The position numbers were made by a program, and so were the translations under genes. The notes under the pieces are model-generated. The model saw nothing but the letters and a program-made list of their open reading frames with translations. It was not told the origin of the DNA and did no database searches. A stretch of 64,000 nt of DNA from Bactericera cockerelli (taxonomy: Eukaryota > Arthropoda > Insecta > Hemiptera > Triozidae). Position 1 is the first letter of the stretch, and the number at the start of each line of letters is the position of its first letter. The stretch spans positions 32,039,051 to 32,103,050 of the forward strand of contig CM044961.1 of NCBI GenBank assembly GCA_024516035.1, read 5' to 3'. Shown here one piece after another: positions 36,101-47,500 of the stretch.

Positions 36101-39100
36101 GTATGACTACACTGAAAAGTCTCCCCGTGAGGTTTCAATGAAGAAGAGTGACGTGCTCACACTTTTGAACTCCAACAACAAAGACTGGTGGAAAGTTGAA
36201 GTTAACGACCGTCAAGGCTTTGTACCAGCAGCATATGTTAAGAAAATGGAAGCAGGGCTAACAGCTTCTCAACAAAATCTTGCTGATGGTAGTTCTATTG
36301 CTGCACGTCAAAACCAGATTCAATCTCAATATGACCAACTCTTGTCTCTAGCTAGAGAAAGACAGACTAAACTCAACGAAACCGTTAAAGCCTATGTTTT
36401 GGTCAGAGAAGCTGCTGAATTAGCTACTTGGATTAAAGATAAAGAAATGCACGCGCAAGTTCAAGACGTTGGTGAAGATTTAGAGCAAGTTGAGGTAATG
36501 CAAAAGAAATTCGACGATTTCCAATCAGACTTAAAAGCAAATGAAGTCAGACTCGCCGAAATGAATGAAATCGCAATGCAATTAATGAGTCTTGGTCAGA
36601 CTGAGGCTGCTCTGAAGATTCAAACTCAGCTGCAAGATTTGAATCAGAAGTGGACCTCTCTTCAGACATTGACTGCAGAAAGAGCAACTCAGCTTGGCTC
36701 TGCTCATGAAGTGCAACGTTTCCACAGAGATGTTGACGAGACTAAGGATTGGATTCAAGAGAAAGATGAAGCTCTCAACAATGACGATCTCGGTAAAGAT
36801 CTGAGAAGTGTCCAGGCTCTTCAGCGCAAACACGAAGGGCTAGAAAGAGATCTTGCAGCCCTGGGTGACAAAATCAGACAGCTTGATGAGACAGCTAACC
36901 GTTTGATGCAAACTCATCCTGATACTGCCGAACAAACCTATGCTAAACAGAAAGAAATCAATGAAGAATGGACTCAACTTACTGCTAAGGCTAACACCCG
37001 TAAGGAAAAACTTCTTGACTCGTACGATCTGCAGCGTTTCCTCTCAGACTACCGTGATCTCATGTCTTGGATTAACAGTATGATGGGACTAGTGTCCAGT
37101 GATGAGTTAGCTAACGATGTCACTGGTGCTGAGGCATTGCTTGAGCGTCATCAAGAACATAGAACTGAAATCGATGCTAGAACCGGTACTTTCCAGGCCT
37201 TTGATCTCTTCGGACAGCAACTCCTGCAATCTGGTCACTACGCCAGTGTTGAAATCCAGGATAAACTGGGCAACTTGACCGAAGCCCGTGAAGAGCTGGA
37301 GAAAGCTTGGATCGCCCGTCGCATGCAGCTTGACCAATGTCTGGAACTTCAATTGTTCTACAGAGATTGCGAACAAGCAGAGAACTGGATGTCTGCACGA
37401 GAGGCTTTCCTCGCCGCTGAAGAAGTCGACTCTAAAACTGACAATGTTGAGGCTCTGATCAAGAAACACGAAGATTTCGATAAAGCTATTAATGCTCACG
37501 AAGAAAAAATAGCCGCCCTACAAACACTGGCTGATCAGCTCATCACTGCTGAACATTATGCTGCTAAACCTATTGACGACAAACGTAAACAAGTACTTGA
37601 CAGATGGCGTCTGTTGAAAGAAGCTCTGATTGAGAAGAGATCCCGCCTTGGAGAATCTCAAACATTGCAGCAGTTCAGTCGTGATGCTGATGAAATGGAG
37701 AACTGGATTGCGGAGAAACTGCAGCTAGCTACTGAAGAGAGCTACAAAGACCCTGCAAACATTCAATCGAAGCATCAAAAACACCAAGCTTTTGAGGCAG
37801 AACTTGCAGCTAACGCGGACCGTATTCAAAGCGTCTTGGCGATGGGACAGAACCTCATTGATAAGCGTCAGTGTGTTGGATCAGAGGAGGCTGTACAAGC
37901 TCGTCTCGCGTCCATTGCTGACCAGTGGGAGTTCCTGACTCAGAAGACCACAGAGAAATCGCTAAAGTTGAAAGAGGCTAACAAACAGAGAACTTACATT
38001 GCTGCCGTGAAAGATTTAGATTTCTGGCTTGGTGAAGTTGAATCTTTACTTACCTCAGAAGATTCGGGTAAAGATTTGGCCTCTGTCCAAAATCTTATCA
38101 AAAAACATCAGCTGGTTGAAGCCGACATTCAAGCCCACGACGACAGAATCAAAGATATGAACGGCCAAGCTGATTCTCTGATCGACTCTGGTCAATTCGA
38201 CGCGAGCAGTATCCAAGAGAAACGCCAAAGTATCAACGAACGATACGAACGAATCAAGAACCTTGCCGCTCATAGACAGGCCAGGTTGAACGAGGCTAAT
38301 ACTTTGCATCAGTTCTTCAGAGATATTGCCGATGAGGAATCTTGGATCAAAGAGAAGAAAACTACTGGTCGGGTCTGATGACTATGGTCGTGACTTGACT
38401 GGTGTTCAAAATCTCAAGAAGAAGCACAAGAGATTAGAAGCCGAACTAGGATCTCACGAGCCTGCCATCCAAAATGTGCAAGAAACAGGCGAGAAGCTCA
38501 TGGATGTTTCTAACCTTGGTGTTCCAGAAATTGAGCAACGTCTAAAACTGTTGAACCAAGCATGGTCTGAGTTGAAACAGCTTGCAGCGAACCGTGGTCA
38601 AAAGCTTGATGAGTCTTTAACTTACCAACACTTCCTAGCCAAAGTTGAAGAGGAAGAAGCATGGATCAGGAGAAGCAACAGCTGCTATCAGTGGAAGATT
38701 ATGGAGACACCATGGCAGCCGTGCAAGGCTTACTCAAGAAACATGACGCCTTCGAGACTGATTTCAGCGTACACAGAGATCGGTGTGCTGACATCTGTTC
38801 TGCTGGGAACAAGTTGATTGAAGATAAGAATCACCATGCTGATAGCATCACCCAACGCTGCCAACAGTTGCAATTGAAACTAGACAACCTCATGGCTCTA
38901 GCCACAAAACGCAAGACCAAGCTCATGGACAACTCCGCTTATCTTCAGTTCATGTGGAAGGCCGATGTCGTAGAATCCTGGATTGCTGACAAGGAGACCC
39001 ACGTCAGATCAGAGGAGTACGGCAGAGATTTGTCAACAGTCCAAACATTACTCACAAAGCAAGAGACTTTTGATGCTGGACTACACGCGTTTGAACACGA

Positions 39101-40412
39101 GGGAATACAGAATATTACCACGCTGAAAGATCAACTCGTAGCATCTAACCATGACCAAACGCCAGCTATCATCAAGAGACACGGAGACGTCATTGCAAGA
39201 TGGCAGAAACTGCTTGGAGATTCCAATGCCCGAAAACAACGTCTATTAAGTATGCAAGAACAATTCCGTCAAATCGAAGATCTGTACTTGACCTTCGCCA
39301 AGAAAGCTTCCTCGTTCAACTCCTGGTTTGAGAATGCTGAAGAAGACCTGACAGATCCAGTCCGCTGCAATTCTATTGAAGAGATCCGTGCCTTACGCGA
39401 GGCTCACGCCCAGTTCCAAGCCTCGCTCTCCTCCGCCCAGGCCGACTTTGAAGCGCTAGCCGCCCTCGATCAGCAAATCAAGAGCTTCAACGTCGGACCC
39501 AACCCTTACACCTGGTTCACGATGGAAGCTTTAGAAGACACGTGGAGAAACCTGCAGAAGATCATCAAGGAAAGAGATTTCGAGCTCGCCAAAGAAGCTA
39601 CGCGACAAGACGAAAACGACGCCCTACGAAAAGAGTTCGCGAAACATGCGAACGCTTTCCACCAGTGGCTGACCGAAACGCGAACCTCCATGATGGAGGG
39701 CACCGGATCCCTGGAGCAGCAATTGGAAGCCATCAAGCGCAAAGCGGCGGAAGTTCGCTCGAGGCGGTCCGACCTGAAGAAGATCGAAGACCTGGGTGCT
39801 ATCCTGGAGGAACACCTGATCCTGGACAACAGGTACACGGAGCACAGCACGGTGGGGCTGGCACAGCAGTGGGACCAGCTGGATCAGCTGGGCATGCGCA
39901 TGCAGCACAACCTGGAGCAGCAGATCCAAGCGAGGAACCAGTCGGGTGTGTCCGAGGACGCTCTGAAGGAGTTCTCCATGATGTTCAAACACTTCGACAA
40001 GGACAAGAGCGGCAAACTGAACCAGACCGAGTTCAAGTCGTGTCTGCGCGCGCTGGGGTACGACCTGCCCATGGTGGAGGAAGGACAGCCCGACCCGGAG
40101 TTCGAAGCTATTCTAGACCTGGTGGATCCGAACCGGGACGGGCACGTGTCGCTGCAGGAGTACATGGCCTTCATGATCAGCAAGGAGACAGAGAACGTGC
40201 AGAGCTCGGAGGAGATCGAGAACGCTTTCCACGCCATCGCGGCGTCCGACCGGCCCTACGTGACAAAGGAGGAGCTGTACGCCAACCTGACGAAGGAGAT
40301 GGCGGACTACTGCGTGGAGCGCATGAAGCCCTACGTGGACCCCAAGACAGAACGAGGCATCCCCGGCGCTCTCGACTACATAGAATTCACCCGCACGCTG
40401 TTCCAGAACTAA
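33170..40412 (+). CDS. alpha-Spec: Spectrin alpha chain, intronless coding exon with four single-base indels
   Basis: It encodes alpha-spectrin, the 21-spectrin-repeat partner of beta-spectrin in the membrane skeleton. The start context CCAAAATGG is good and the N-terminus [20 protein letters not shown] matches insect alpha-spectrin. An SH3 domain ([32 protein letters not shown]) lies at about residues 970-1025. Calmodulin-like EF hands ([29 protein letters not shown]) lie near 2270 and 2315, and the end FTRTLFQN is the normal one. The frame is displaced four times: one base missing near 33524, one missing near 34026, one extra A near 38350-38353, one missing G near 38670. Allowing for these, the length is 2414 aa against 2415 in Drosophila, with no other stop. 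The displaced bases sit mostly in short runs, so read or assembly error is the likeliest cause. Confidence 0.95.
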
Positions 40413-40554
40413 GCACTGCCGCAGCATTCAGCATAGGGAGAGCTTTACTACATCCTCCAACACAACATTCCTCTAACACAACATAAGGTTATTCCGCTTT
40501 TTCTGGCCCGATATACAGGTTGCTCAGACGTCTAACGACTTTTTTACCTCTACT

Positions 40555-40691
40555 CTACCAGCGAATAGCATTTTGCATTATTTTAGTCTATTTATTGCAA
40601 TCATCGACAGAAGTATCCAACTCTACCTAGCGAATAGCATTTTGCATTATTTTAGTCTATTTATTGCAATCATAGACAGAAGTATCCAACT
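40555..40691. repeat. 68-bp tandem duplication in the alpha-spectrin 3'UTR
   Basis: Two near-identical copies of (t)ctacc(a)gcgaatagcat ... cagaagtatccaact, differing at only a few positions. Confidence 0.9.
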
Positions 40692-40917
40692 TTTTGAGGA
40701 AATTTTCCATGATCCTATGGTTCGATTACTTTTTTTAAGGGCTCTTTAACTCTGCGATTAGCAGGTCGTTCGCGTCAAGCTCAATTACTTCGACAATCGC
40801 TCCGAACTTACTTTTATAGTAGCTACCATAACCGTAAGATGATTGACACTCTCCCTTTATGATGTATGATGAAGTCACTCCTGATTCTTACAGATGTTAA
40901 GAACTTGTGACTTCTAA

Positions 40918-40923
40918 AATAAA
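40918..40923 (+). promoter_or_regulatory. Candidate alpha-spectrin polyadenylation signal
   Basis: AATAAA about 500 bases after the stop codon, giving a plausible 3'UTR of roughly 0.53 kb; no genomic poly(A) tract follows. Confidence 0.5.
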
Positions 40924-41024
40924 AGAGAAAGATCTGTATTTTTTGTCAAGGAAGAGGAGAGTTGTGTGTAAACGATTTAAAAATTGCTACTAGTACTACT
41001 ACTACTGTTTAAACAAGAGTCAGA

Positions 41025-41232
41025 TTGTCTGCTTAACGCACTAGTCTGGCAATCCAGGTAGCGTTGGGATACGTTGGTTCGAATCCCACCCAGTGCATGA
41101 ATTTTTCCTCATGAATTTGAGTTTGTGACCACACAATATAAGACTCTGAGAGTTAGATGGTAGAAAATGCTTTAAGCATTAACCTCGCCTGGTAGTTACC
41201 TTCCACTAAACAGTGTTGTTATTATTATAAAA
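41025..41232 (+). repeat. tRNA-derived SINE, family B
   Basis: cgcactagtctggcaatcca, ggttcgaatcccacccagtg B box, body with gagtttgtgaccacac and atgctttaagcattaacctc, tail TTATTATTAT. Confidence 0.85.
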
Positions 41233-41505
41233 ACAAGATATTAACGAGTTAGGTATTCATTCTTTTTTTTTTTCAAACAAATTAATTTCCTGCTTCTAAG
41301 AATCCTGCTGACAGGATAAAAGCAATGAATTTTGTGTTAGAAGGATGAAAAGCTCTCCTCAATTACACTTAAGCTCTCACTTTTCTAGTTATAGCTCCCC
41401 CACCTTGTATTTTTCTACCTTGTTAGATTAGAAATCATTAATGTCGCATTTTTTCATCTTCGCCTCGGAATCACTTTTCCTATTTTCTTTCATTGTTTTC
41501 CATGT

Positions 41506-41550
41506 ATTACTTCCGAAAATTTCTAATACATATTAGAAATCGGAATTATT
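41506..41550. repeat. 40-bp hairpin repeat (copy)
   Basis: acttccgaaaatttctaata / tattagaaatcggaa forms an imperfect hairpin. The same hairpin recurs near 5217, 10751, 48365, 61705 and 63214; see findings. Confidence 0.7.
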
Positions 41551-42117
41551 GTGTATTGTTTTTATTACTCGCTTCTAACCCATTTTATGTAGCCCCTGCA
41601 TTAGTATTTCTCACCTTTTTCTTTTTCAAAAAACTTTATTTTTATACGTTTATGAATCGAGTTGGGTTCATTTATTTTTCATACTTGTTTTTAGAAATTT
41701 AGAGTCCCTGAATTTGTATTATTTAATTTTATTTATTTTTCACTCTAAGTACAGAAAAGCACGTTGAAGTCCGAGTCAAATTGAGATTTTTTTAAAATTT
41801 ATTAAGTAGGTTAAATAAAATATGAAGTTTTATTTTTTTCATCTCAGAAACGCCAGAAAAGCAGAAAAACCCTAGCCAATGATTTTCCTTTCGTTAAGGT
41901 TTCATCGTATTTTTTATTCTTAGACAAAATTCAAACAAGTTCTCTGATATTTCTTCCGAGTATACTTCATAATTTACGTATTATTTTTGTTTACATTTTG
42001 ATGTCTTAGAAGTAACTTTTTTTTGTATAAGGAGCGTTGTATTCAAATTCGACAAGCAACTGAATGGTGTAATTTTCCTTCAAGAGGTTGATATGGAACC
42101 GGAAATAATCATAATAT

Positions 42118-42300
42118 ACGTCGTTGGTCAAGTGGTTAAGGCTCTAGTCTGGTAATCCAGGTAGCTTGGGATCCGTTGGTTCGAATCCCAACTATTTGTA
42201 CTTAATTGTTTGAGAGTTGGACCATATAATAATGACACCAAACAAAACAACTGTTGGAATAAAGATTCTTTAGTCGTAATCCGGGCAATATAAAACGTTT
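42118..42300 (+). repeat. tRNA-derived SINE, family B variant head
   Basis: ggtcaagtggttaaggctct, ctggtaatccaggtagcttg and ggttcgaatcccaactattt are the head. The body differs from other family-B copies and ends like family A (gtaatccgggcaatataaaa), so it looks like a composite. Confidence 0.65.
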
Positions 42301-42349
42301 CAAATATTTAAGATCTGTTGTAGTTTATTATTTAAAAGTTCAGCTGACC

Positions 42350-42490
42350 TCCATAGATCGATATTTAAAGCTAGACTCTTGACCAGGAGGTCAGTAGTTC
42401 GAATCCCGAGAAAGGCATTTTTATTGAAGCTGGTTTCAGACTTCCAGTAACGTTGACATCACTTCTATGATCAACAACACAAATGATATT
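42350..42490 (+). repeat. tRNA-like SINE, family C, diverged
   Basis: gctgacctccatagatcgat, a cttgaccaggaggtcagtag head region and gttcgaatcccgagaaaggc B box. Confidence 0.5.
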
Positions 42491-43261
42491 ATGATAGATC
42501 TTTCTATGGTTGATGGTGAAACTAGTGGACCGTTCCCAAAACACTCTCCAAATCTCCGGATCTCCCTTTTAACTGTAACACACCCTGATTGGTTAATTTA
42601 AACGCAATAACCAATCAGAGCGCGTTGTGTGACGGTTGAAACGGAGATTTGGAGAGTAGAGAGTGTTTCCGAAACGTGCCATAGGTGTTCTATTGAGACT
42701 CGTAGTCCCATTATGCCAACAGTTTGGTAGCCCTGTCAGTTTGTCAACAGTTTACAGCTAAAGTCAATTTTATGAAAGCTTTGGTTGGGTGGAAAAGCAA
42801 ATGGTTCAGTACCTCGCCAGTTCCTACTGAGGCATCTATTTTAAGTTTTGTTAAGTTCAAGTATTTAGTTTTTTAAGAAAGATTTCACTATTTATTTGAA
42901 AATAAAATCTATATACTTCTCTAGAGTCTATAGCTTGAAGCTTACTCCATTTTTGTTTTTATTTGTTTATTCTGTCATACATTTCATTAGTATTGTGCTT
43001 AGAGAAGTGGACATTGGGTTCGAATATTGGTCATGTAAAAAAATTATTAATAATAATAATAAGACTCTTTATTTGACATCAAAGTAAGAAATTACAATAA
43101 ATGTAAAAAGTGCGTGATTATTTCCTATGACAATCTCTGCCATCCAACTAAAAGAGTGAGAAAGAGGAAGCTGAGAAAGGAAATCATTTTTTTCTGTCAA
43201 TCAAGTCCGGTTACTGCCGCAAAATCCTCTTCAAACTTATCAATAACGAAGTCTAATAATA

Positions 43262-43354
43262 ATCTTTAGTGGATTGTAACCGCCAGGCGAGGTTAATGCT
43301 CAAAGCATTTTCTACCACCTAACCCTCAGAGTCTTATTATTATGTGGTCACAAA
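43262..43354 (-). repeat. tRNA-derived SINE family B, cut by a hAT-like end
   Basis: The minus-strand 3' body (ggcgaggttaatgctcaaag, ttattattatgtggtcacaa) stops abruptly at 43354, where a CAGGCGCGGCCGGTG terminal sequence begins. The rest of the SINE is absent downstream. Confidence 0.75.
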
Positions 43355-43480
43355 CAGGCGCGGCCGGTGCTAAGGAGCTGCGGAACTGCAGCACCCCAGA
43401 TGAAAAAGTAAGAACGTATTTTCTCAAGTCCTAGCTCGTACACAATGAAAATCATCACACATTTCTAGAATAATTAATGA
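43355..43480. mobile_element. hAT-like element left end (related to 18311)
   Basis: CAGGCGCGGCCGGTG followed by ctaaggagctgcggaactgc and agcaccccaga matches the first ~50 bases of the hAT element at 18311 almost base for base. No right end or 8-bp duplication is found before 44600, so the extent is unknown. Confidence 0.7.
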
Positions 43481-43595
43481 ATAGTTATTATGATTGGCAT
43501 TGTAAAGAAACGAAACTGCTGTTAAATAAAAAAGGCTATGAAACAGTGAAACACACACCTTACATAAAGAATTCTTTCAATAAAATTTCGCAAAA

Positions 43596-43630
43596 AAAAA
43601 AGTGGAACGCTTCGATTTTGCGTATCAAAC
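43596..43630 (-). pseudogene. U6 snRNA 3'-end fragment
   Basis: On the minus strand it reads tgatacgcaaaatcgaagcg followed by ttccactttttttttt, a degenerate second copy of the U6 3' end found at 43668. Both are followed by similar tttgcg/tttcgcg sequence, indicating a partial tandem duplication. Confidence 0.7.
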
Positions 43631-43667
43631 CCGCCAAAGTCATAAATTATCAAAGGAAAATTTCGCG

Positions 43668-43719
43668 AAAAAAATGTGGAACGCTTCACGATTTTGCGTG
43701 TCATCCTTGCGCAGGGGCC

Positions 43720-43759
<40 letters not shown>

Positions 43760-43775
43760 ACTGCCGAAGCAGTAC
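43668..43775 (-). ncRNA. U6: U6 spliceosomal snRNA (gene or recent pseudogene)
   Basis: U6 snRNA forms the catalytic centre of the spliceosome. The minus strand contains the full molecule: 5' stem-loop with GCTTCGGCAG, ACATATACTAAAATTGG, the ACAGAGA box (GATACAGAGAAGATTAGCA), GGCCCCTGCGCAAGGATGAC, and the end GAAGCGTTCCAC followed by a run of seven T for Pol III termination. The only visible difference is a base missing in the 5' stem-loop, though the stem itself (GTACTGC/GGCAGTAC) still pairs. Upstream on the minus strand there is a weak TATA-like tatagtaa at about -27 but I cannot confirm a PSE. It might be transcribed or a retro-pseudogene. Confidence 0.82.
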
Positions 43776-44599
43776 GAAATTGAATGGGAAATCTTTACTA
43801 TACTTAAATAAAATGAGATTCAAAACTACATAAAAATGAATTTAGAGGTATTTTCAAAGCCTTATTTTAAGAAAAATATAATACAAAAGTGTAATTTTTT
43901 TTACATATTTGAAATAAAATATTTATATATTTTAAGGTTATTATTAATTAACAAGTAAAAAAATGTTTTTTAAGGCTTAAATTTAGTGTCAAAGTTGTTC
44001 TTTTTTTCAAACTTCTCACTTTGCTCAAAATTATCTTGAAAAATCAGGAAGTCTCAACCTGTGGTAAAATGCTAGAACGCCTTGAGGCAGTTAACATGAT
44101 TACATCGATTACTGTAAAGAAAGCAAGAGAAAAAACTATTGATGCACTTAAATTTAGCCTTAAAATAAAACTCTTGAGGAATTATTAATTTTAATCATCT
44201 TAAATATTTTAATCTTTTATCGGATTAAAAATGTTAAAGTCCTGTATGAGGAAGAAAATATTTGAGAGCCGCTGTGATAAATAGTTCCTTTTTGTCGCGC
44301 TTGATATCTTGAGCGCTAGCTTCTAAATTTGTGATGTTATGCGCGAAATTTCAAAAATCTGCAATGATTTTTTAGAAATTGCTCATTTGCTCAAACCAGA
44401 ATTTTGACAGGTTTTTAAAATTTGAGAAAGTCAAAGAATACTAGATAAGCGTCACAAGAAAATCAAGAAATGTTCACAATTTCAGCCCTAAATTACGTTG
44501 GGCACAGTTATCCCTGAACATACCTATCCAGCCAAATTCAATTTTTTTCACAAGAATCAGCAATCTTCCCCATTCAGTTTTCATCATTGAACTTCTGAC

Positions 44600-47500
44600 A
44601 TGGAAGTTACCAAGAAAAGTAAGTATTTGTTTTAAATTATAGTAAGTATTTAGTTCGTAGACTAGCAACTAAATTAGACTAGTCCTTACTAAAACACCAT
44701 CCCCTGTGTTCTTGCATACAATGAATAGGCAGAAATTTAAAAAGAGTAGCCAAGAGGTGTAACTAGAATTACTTCTCATCTGACACCAACCTCAGTAGCT
44801 TGATTGGTAAGGTGGCGGACGTGTAATTGGAGGTTGTTGGTTCAAGTTGAAGTTAAGAAAATAGTTGATAAACTTTTTTGATTAGTTGTGATATCACAAT
44901 AATTGTGATCAACGCAAATATGATAACTAGGTACCTACTTCTCATCTGACAATGATTGTGGTAAATGGGTAATTCTACAGAAAAGTGGTAATTTGCAGTC
45001 CTATAGGAATAACTCCCAAACTACTTGTGTTGGGTTTTATAATAGAAGTATTAGAACCAAAAAACAACCAATTAGAACCAAACACCTCACCAGCCTAGCT
45101 AGGTGGTTGATGTATAAAGAGAGACAGTATATTATTCTGAGGGGCTGCATCTCTGAGGGGCCGCATCTCTGAGTGGCACTAGATTTCCCTTTCAAGCGTA
45201 GTCTCTCAATATTGAGCCACACTTTAATGCATTTAATATGGAAAGTTTGAAGGGTGGCCACTGAGGATAATCCAGGTATGCTTGGTTTGCATCTATCATG
45301 ATTGTCTCTCATATTGAGAGACAATTTTTTTGTATTGTGGCTCCTGGGGATAAACATTTATATTGGGCTTGGCACACAATGTGTTGAAATTGATAAGAGA
45401 AGATAAAACTCTTCACAATAGTTGGTCCTTCATTAAAACATACTTATTTTTTATGTCCTGGTAGCTCAGTGGTCAAGGTGTCTGACTGGTAATACAGTGG
45501 TTGCGGGTTCAAAACCCAGCCAGGACATGACAAGTTATCCTCTCACTTGAGATTTTGACCACATAATAATAGTCTTGGGTTTACTGCTGGAATAATGGGT
45601 CTCAATAGTCCTAATCGGGCAGTATAAATAAGGCAATATTTATTCCTATTATAATCTTTGGGCAAGGACAAGCTGGCAGTGATTGTATTAAAAATTATCT
45701 AGGCTTAGAAACTGTTAAATAGTTACATACTTAGTTAAAGACCATCCAAACAATTTCAAGTAGTTCACCCCACTACAAAAACAAGTGAACTTTCTTGACA
45801 ACTTTTCTATCAGTACGTAGTAGTATGATTATAAAATAAAGTCTTTTTTAGAGTGATCTATTAGAATATTACATCAAAATTTCCAAGTTTCCTAGGGTCA
45901 ATGCTCAAATGAATGGACTAATCCAATATTTGCCGTACAAAGATAGAGCTGGAATACCATACTTTTATACCTATTTATTTTTTTTATAGAATTTTTTTTT
46001 TTTTTTTTTTTAATTTTTATAGTACTATTTATGTGGTTTGACTTATACCAATTTTATTCATTAGTTCATGAAAAAACCAATCCAATGTTGAAATTTTCAG
46101 ATTTTAAAGAAATCCTACCAGAAGTAGAAGAAGCCATCAAGTCAGCCACATTTGTTACAATTGATGGAGAATTCACTGGCTTGAACAATGGAGCAGTCAC
46201 TACGCCATATGACACACCAGCAAACTACTATGAGAAAATACGGAAAGGAGCCATGGACTTTCTTCTGATTCAGTTTGGGCTCTGTGCTTTCAAATATGAT
46301 GAAGCTACAAGAAAGTAAGTCACAAATTTCCATTCGAAATGACCTACATGTTGAAAGACATTTAAAAATGAAAAAAAAACATTAAAAAAAAAAATAAAAA
46401 TAAAAAAGTCACACCTCTAGCAGATTATAGGTAATTTCTATCATAAAAAATAAAGAAAAAAATAGGTCATAATTAACCAAGTAAATCACCTAAAACTCTT
46501 CCTCAATATTTTTTTTATTCTTTATGTTGTATTTGTGGTTTCCAGGTTCACACATCAAGCGTACAACTTCTACATATTTCCGAAGCAATGCCATTCCTCC
46601 GCCCCGGACACCAGGTTTCTCTGCCAGAGCTCCAGTATAGATTTCCTCATCAGTAACGGGTTTGACTTTAACAAACTCTTCCATGATGGCAAGTAACTGA
46701 TAGAAAATAACTCCCATGACATTGCATTCTATTTTTGTTCTTTTTTTTTAGCTGGAAGTTTTTTTATGTATAGATTTAAGTGTCTTTGTATTAATGGAGA
46801 CTCCTCCTCGTAAATTTATAAAATAAAATAATATATTGTACTATAAAATCAGATCAAAGAAGTTTTTCTTTCCACTAAAAAAGTACAGAATAATAATACT
46901 CTTTATTGGAAGATAACCTCATAATGAGTTTAATGCTCAAAGCAATTCTACTATCCAACTCTGAGAGTGCCATTAGTATATGGTCATCAACTTAGATAAA
47001 AGAGGAATAAACCATGTAGGATCTTAACTAATGGAATCTAATGGATCCCCACACTGCCTGAGTAATCAGACTTTAGCCTCGACAACATTTACTTACAATC
47101 ATAGATTTTTTATAAAACTGATATTGACTATTTTATATTTACTAAACTGACCTCAGTAGATTGATTGACAAAGTGACGGACTTGTATCCTGGAGGTCGGT
47201 GGTTCAAGAACTGGTTTCAGTGTAGATTTACTAAAGCAATTTTGAGTAGTTGTGATATCACAAAAGTGACTAACACAAATATGATAACTAAAACATTTTT
47301 ATTTTTAATGAATTTCCTTTTTACTCCTCAGGAATCCCGTACCTTACCAAAAAATGCTATGATGAGCAGGAGGCTAGACTGAAGCTAGTTCAGAAGCAGA
47401 GAGCTCCGGATATGTCTCCCTCTCGGGGGAAGATAGTCATCCCTGTTGAGCTAACTGGGGTTGTGCAATCTACTTGGTAGGTGAAGCCTAGCGATATTGT

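Noticed and set aside
33170..40412. Processed pseudogene interpretation of alpha-spectrin
   Set aside because: A 5'UTR splice acceptor is present, no poly(A) tract or target duplication is visible, and only four single-base indels in 2414 codons occur at error-prone sites.
39542..40486. A 314-aa open frame overlapping the alpha-spectrin 3' end
   Set aside because: It is an out-of-frame shadow of GC-rich coding sequence; the spectrin frame carries the EF hands and the conserved C-terminus.
46490..46717. A 75-aa minus-strand frame
   Set aside because: Antisense shadow of PARN exon 3, whose plus-strand translation (AYNFYIFPK, CQSSSIDFLISNGFDFNK) is clearly conserved.
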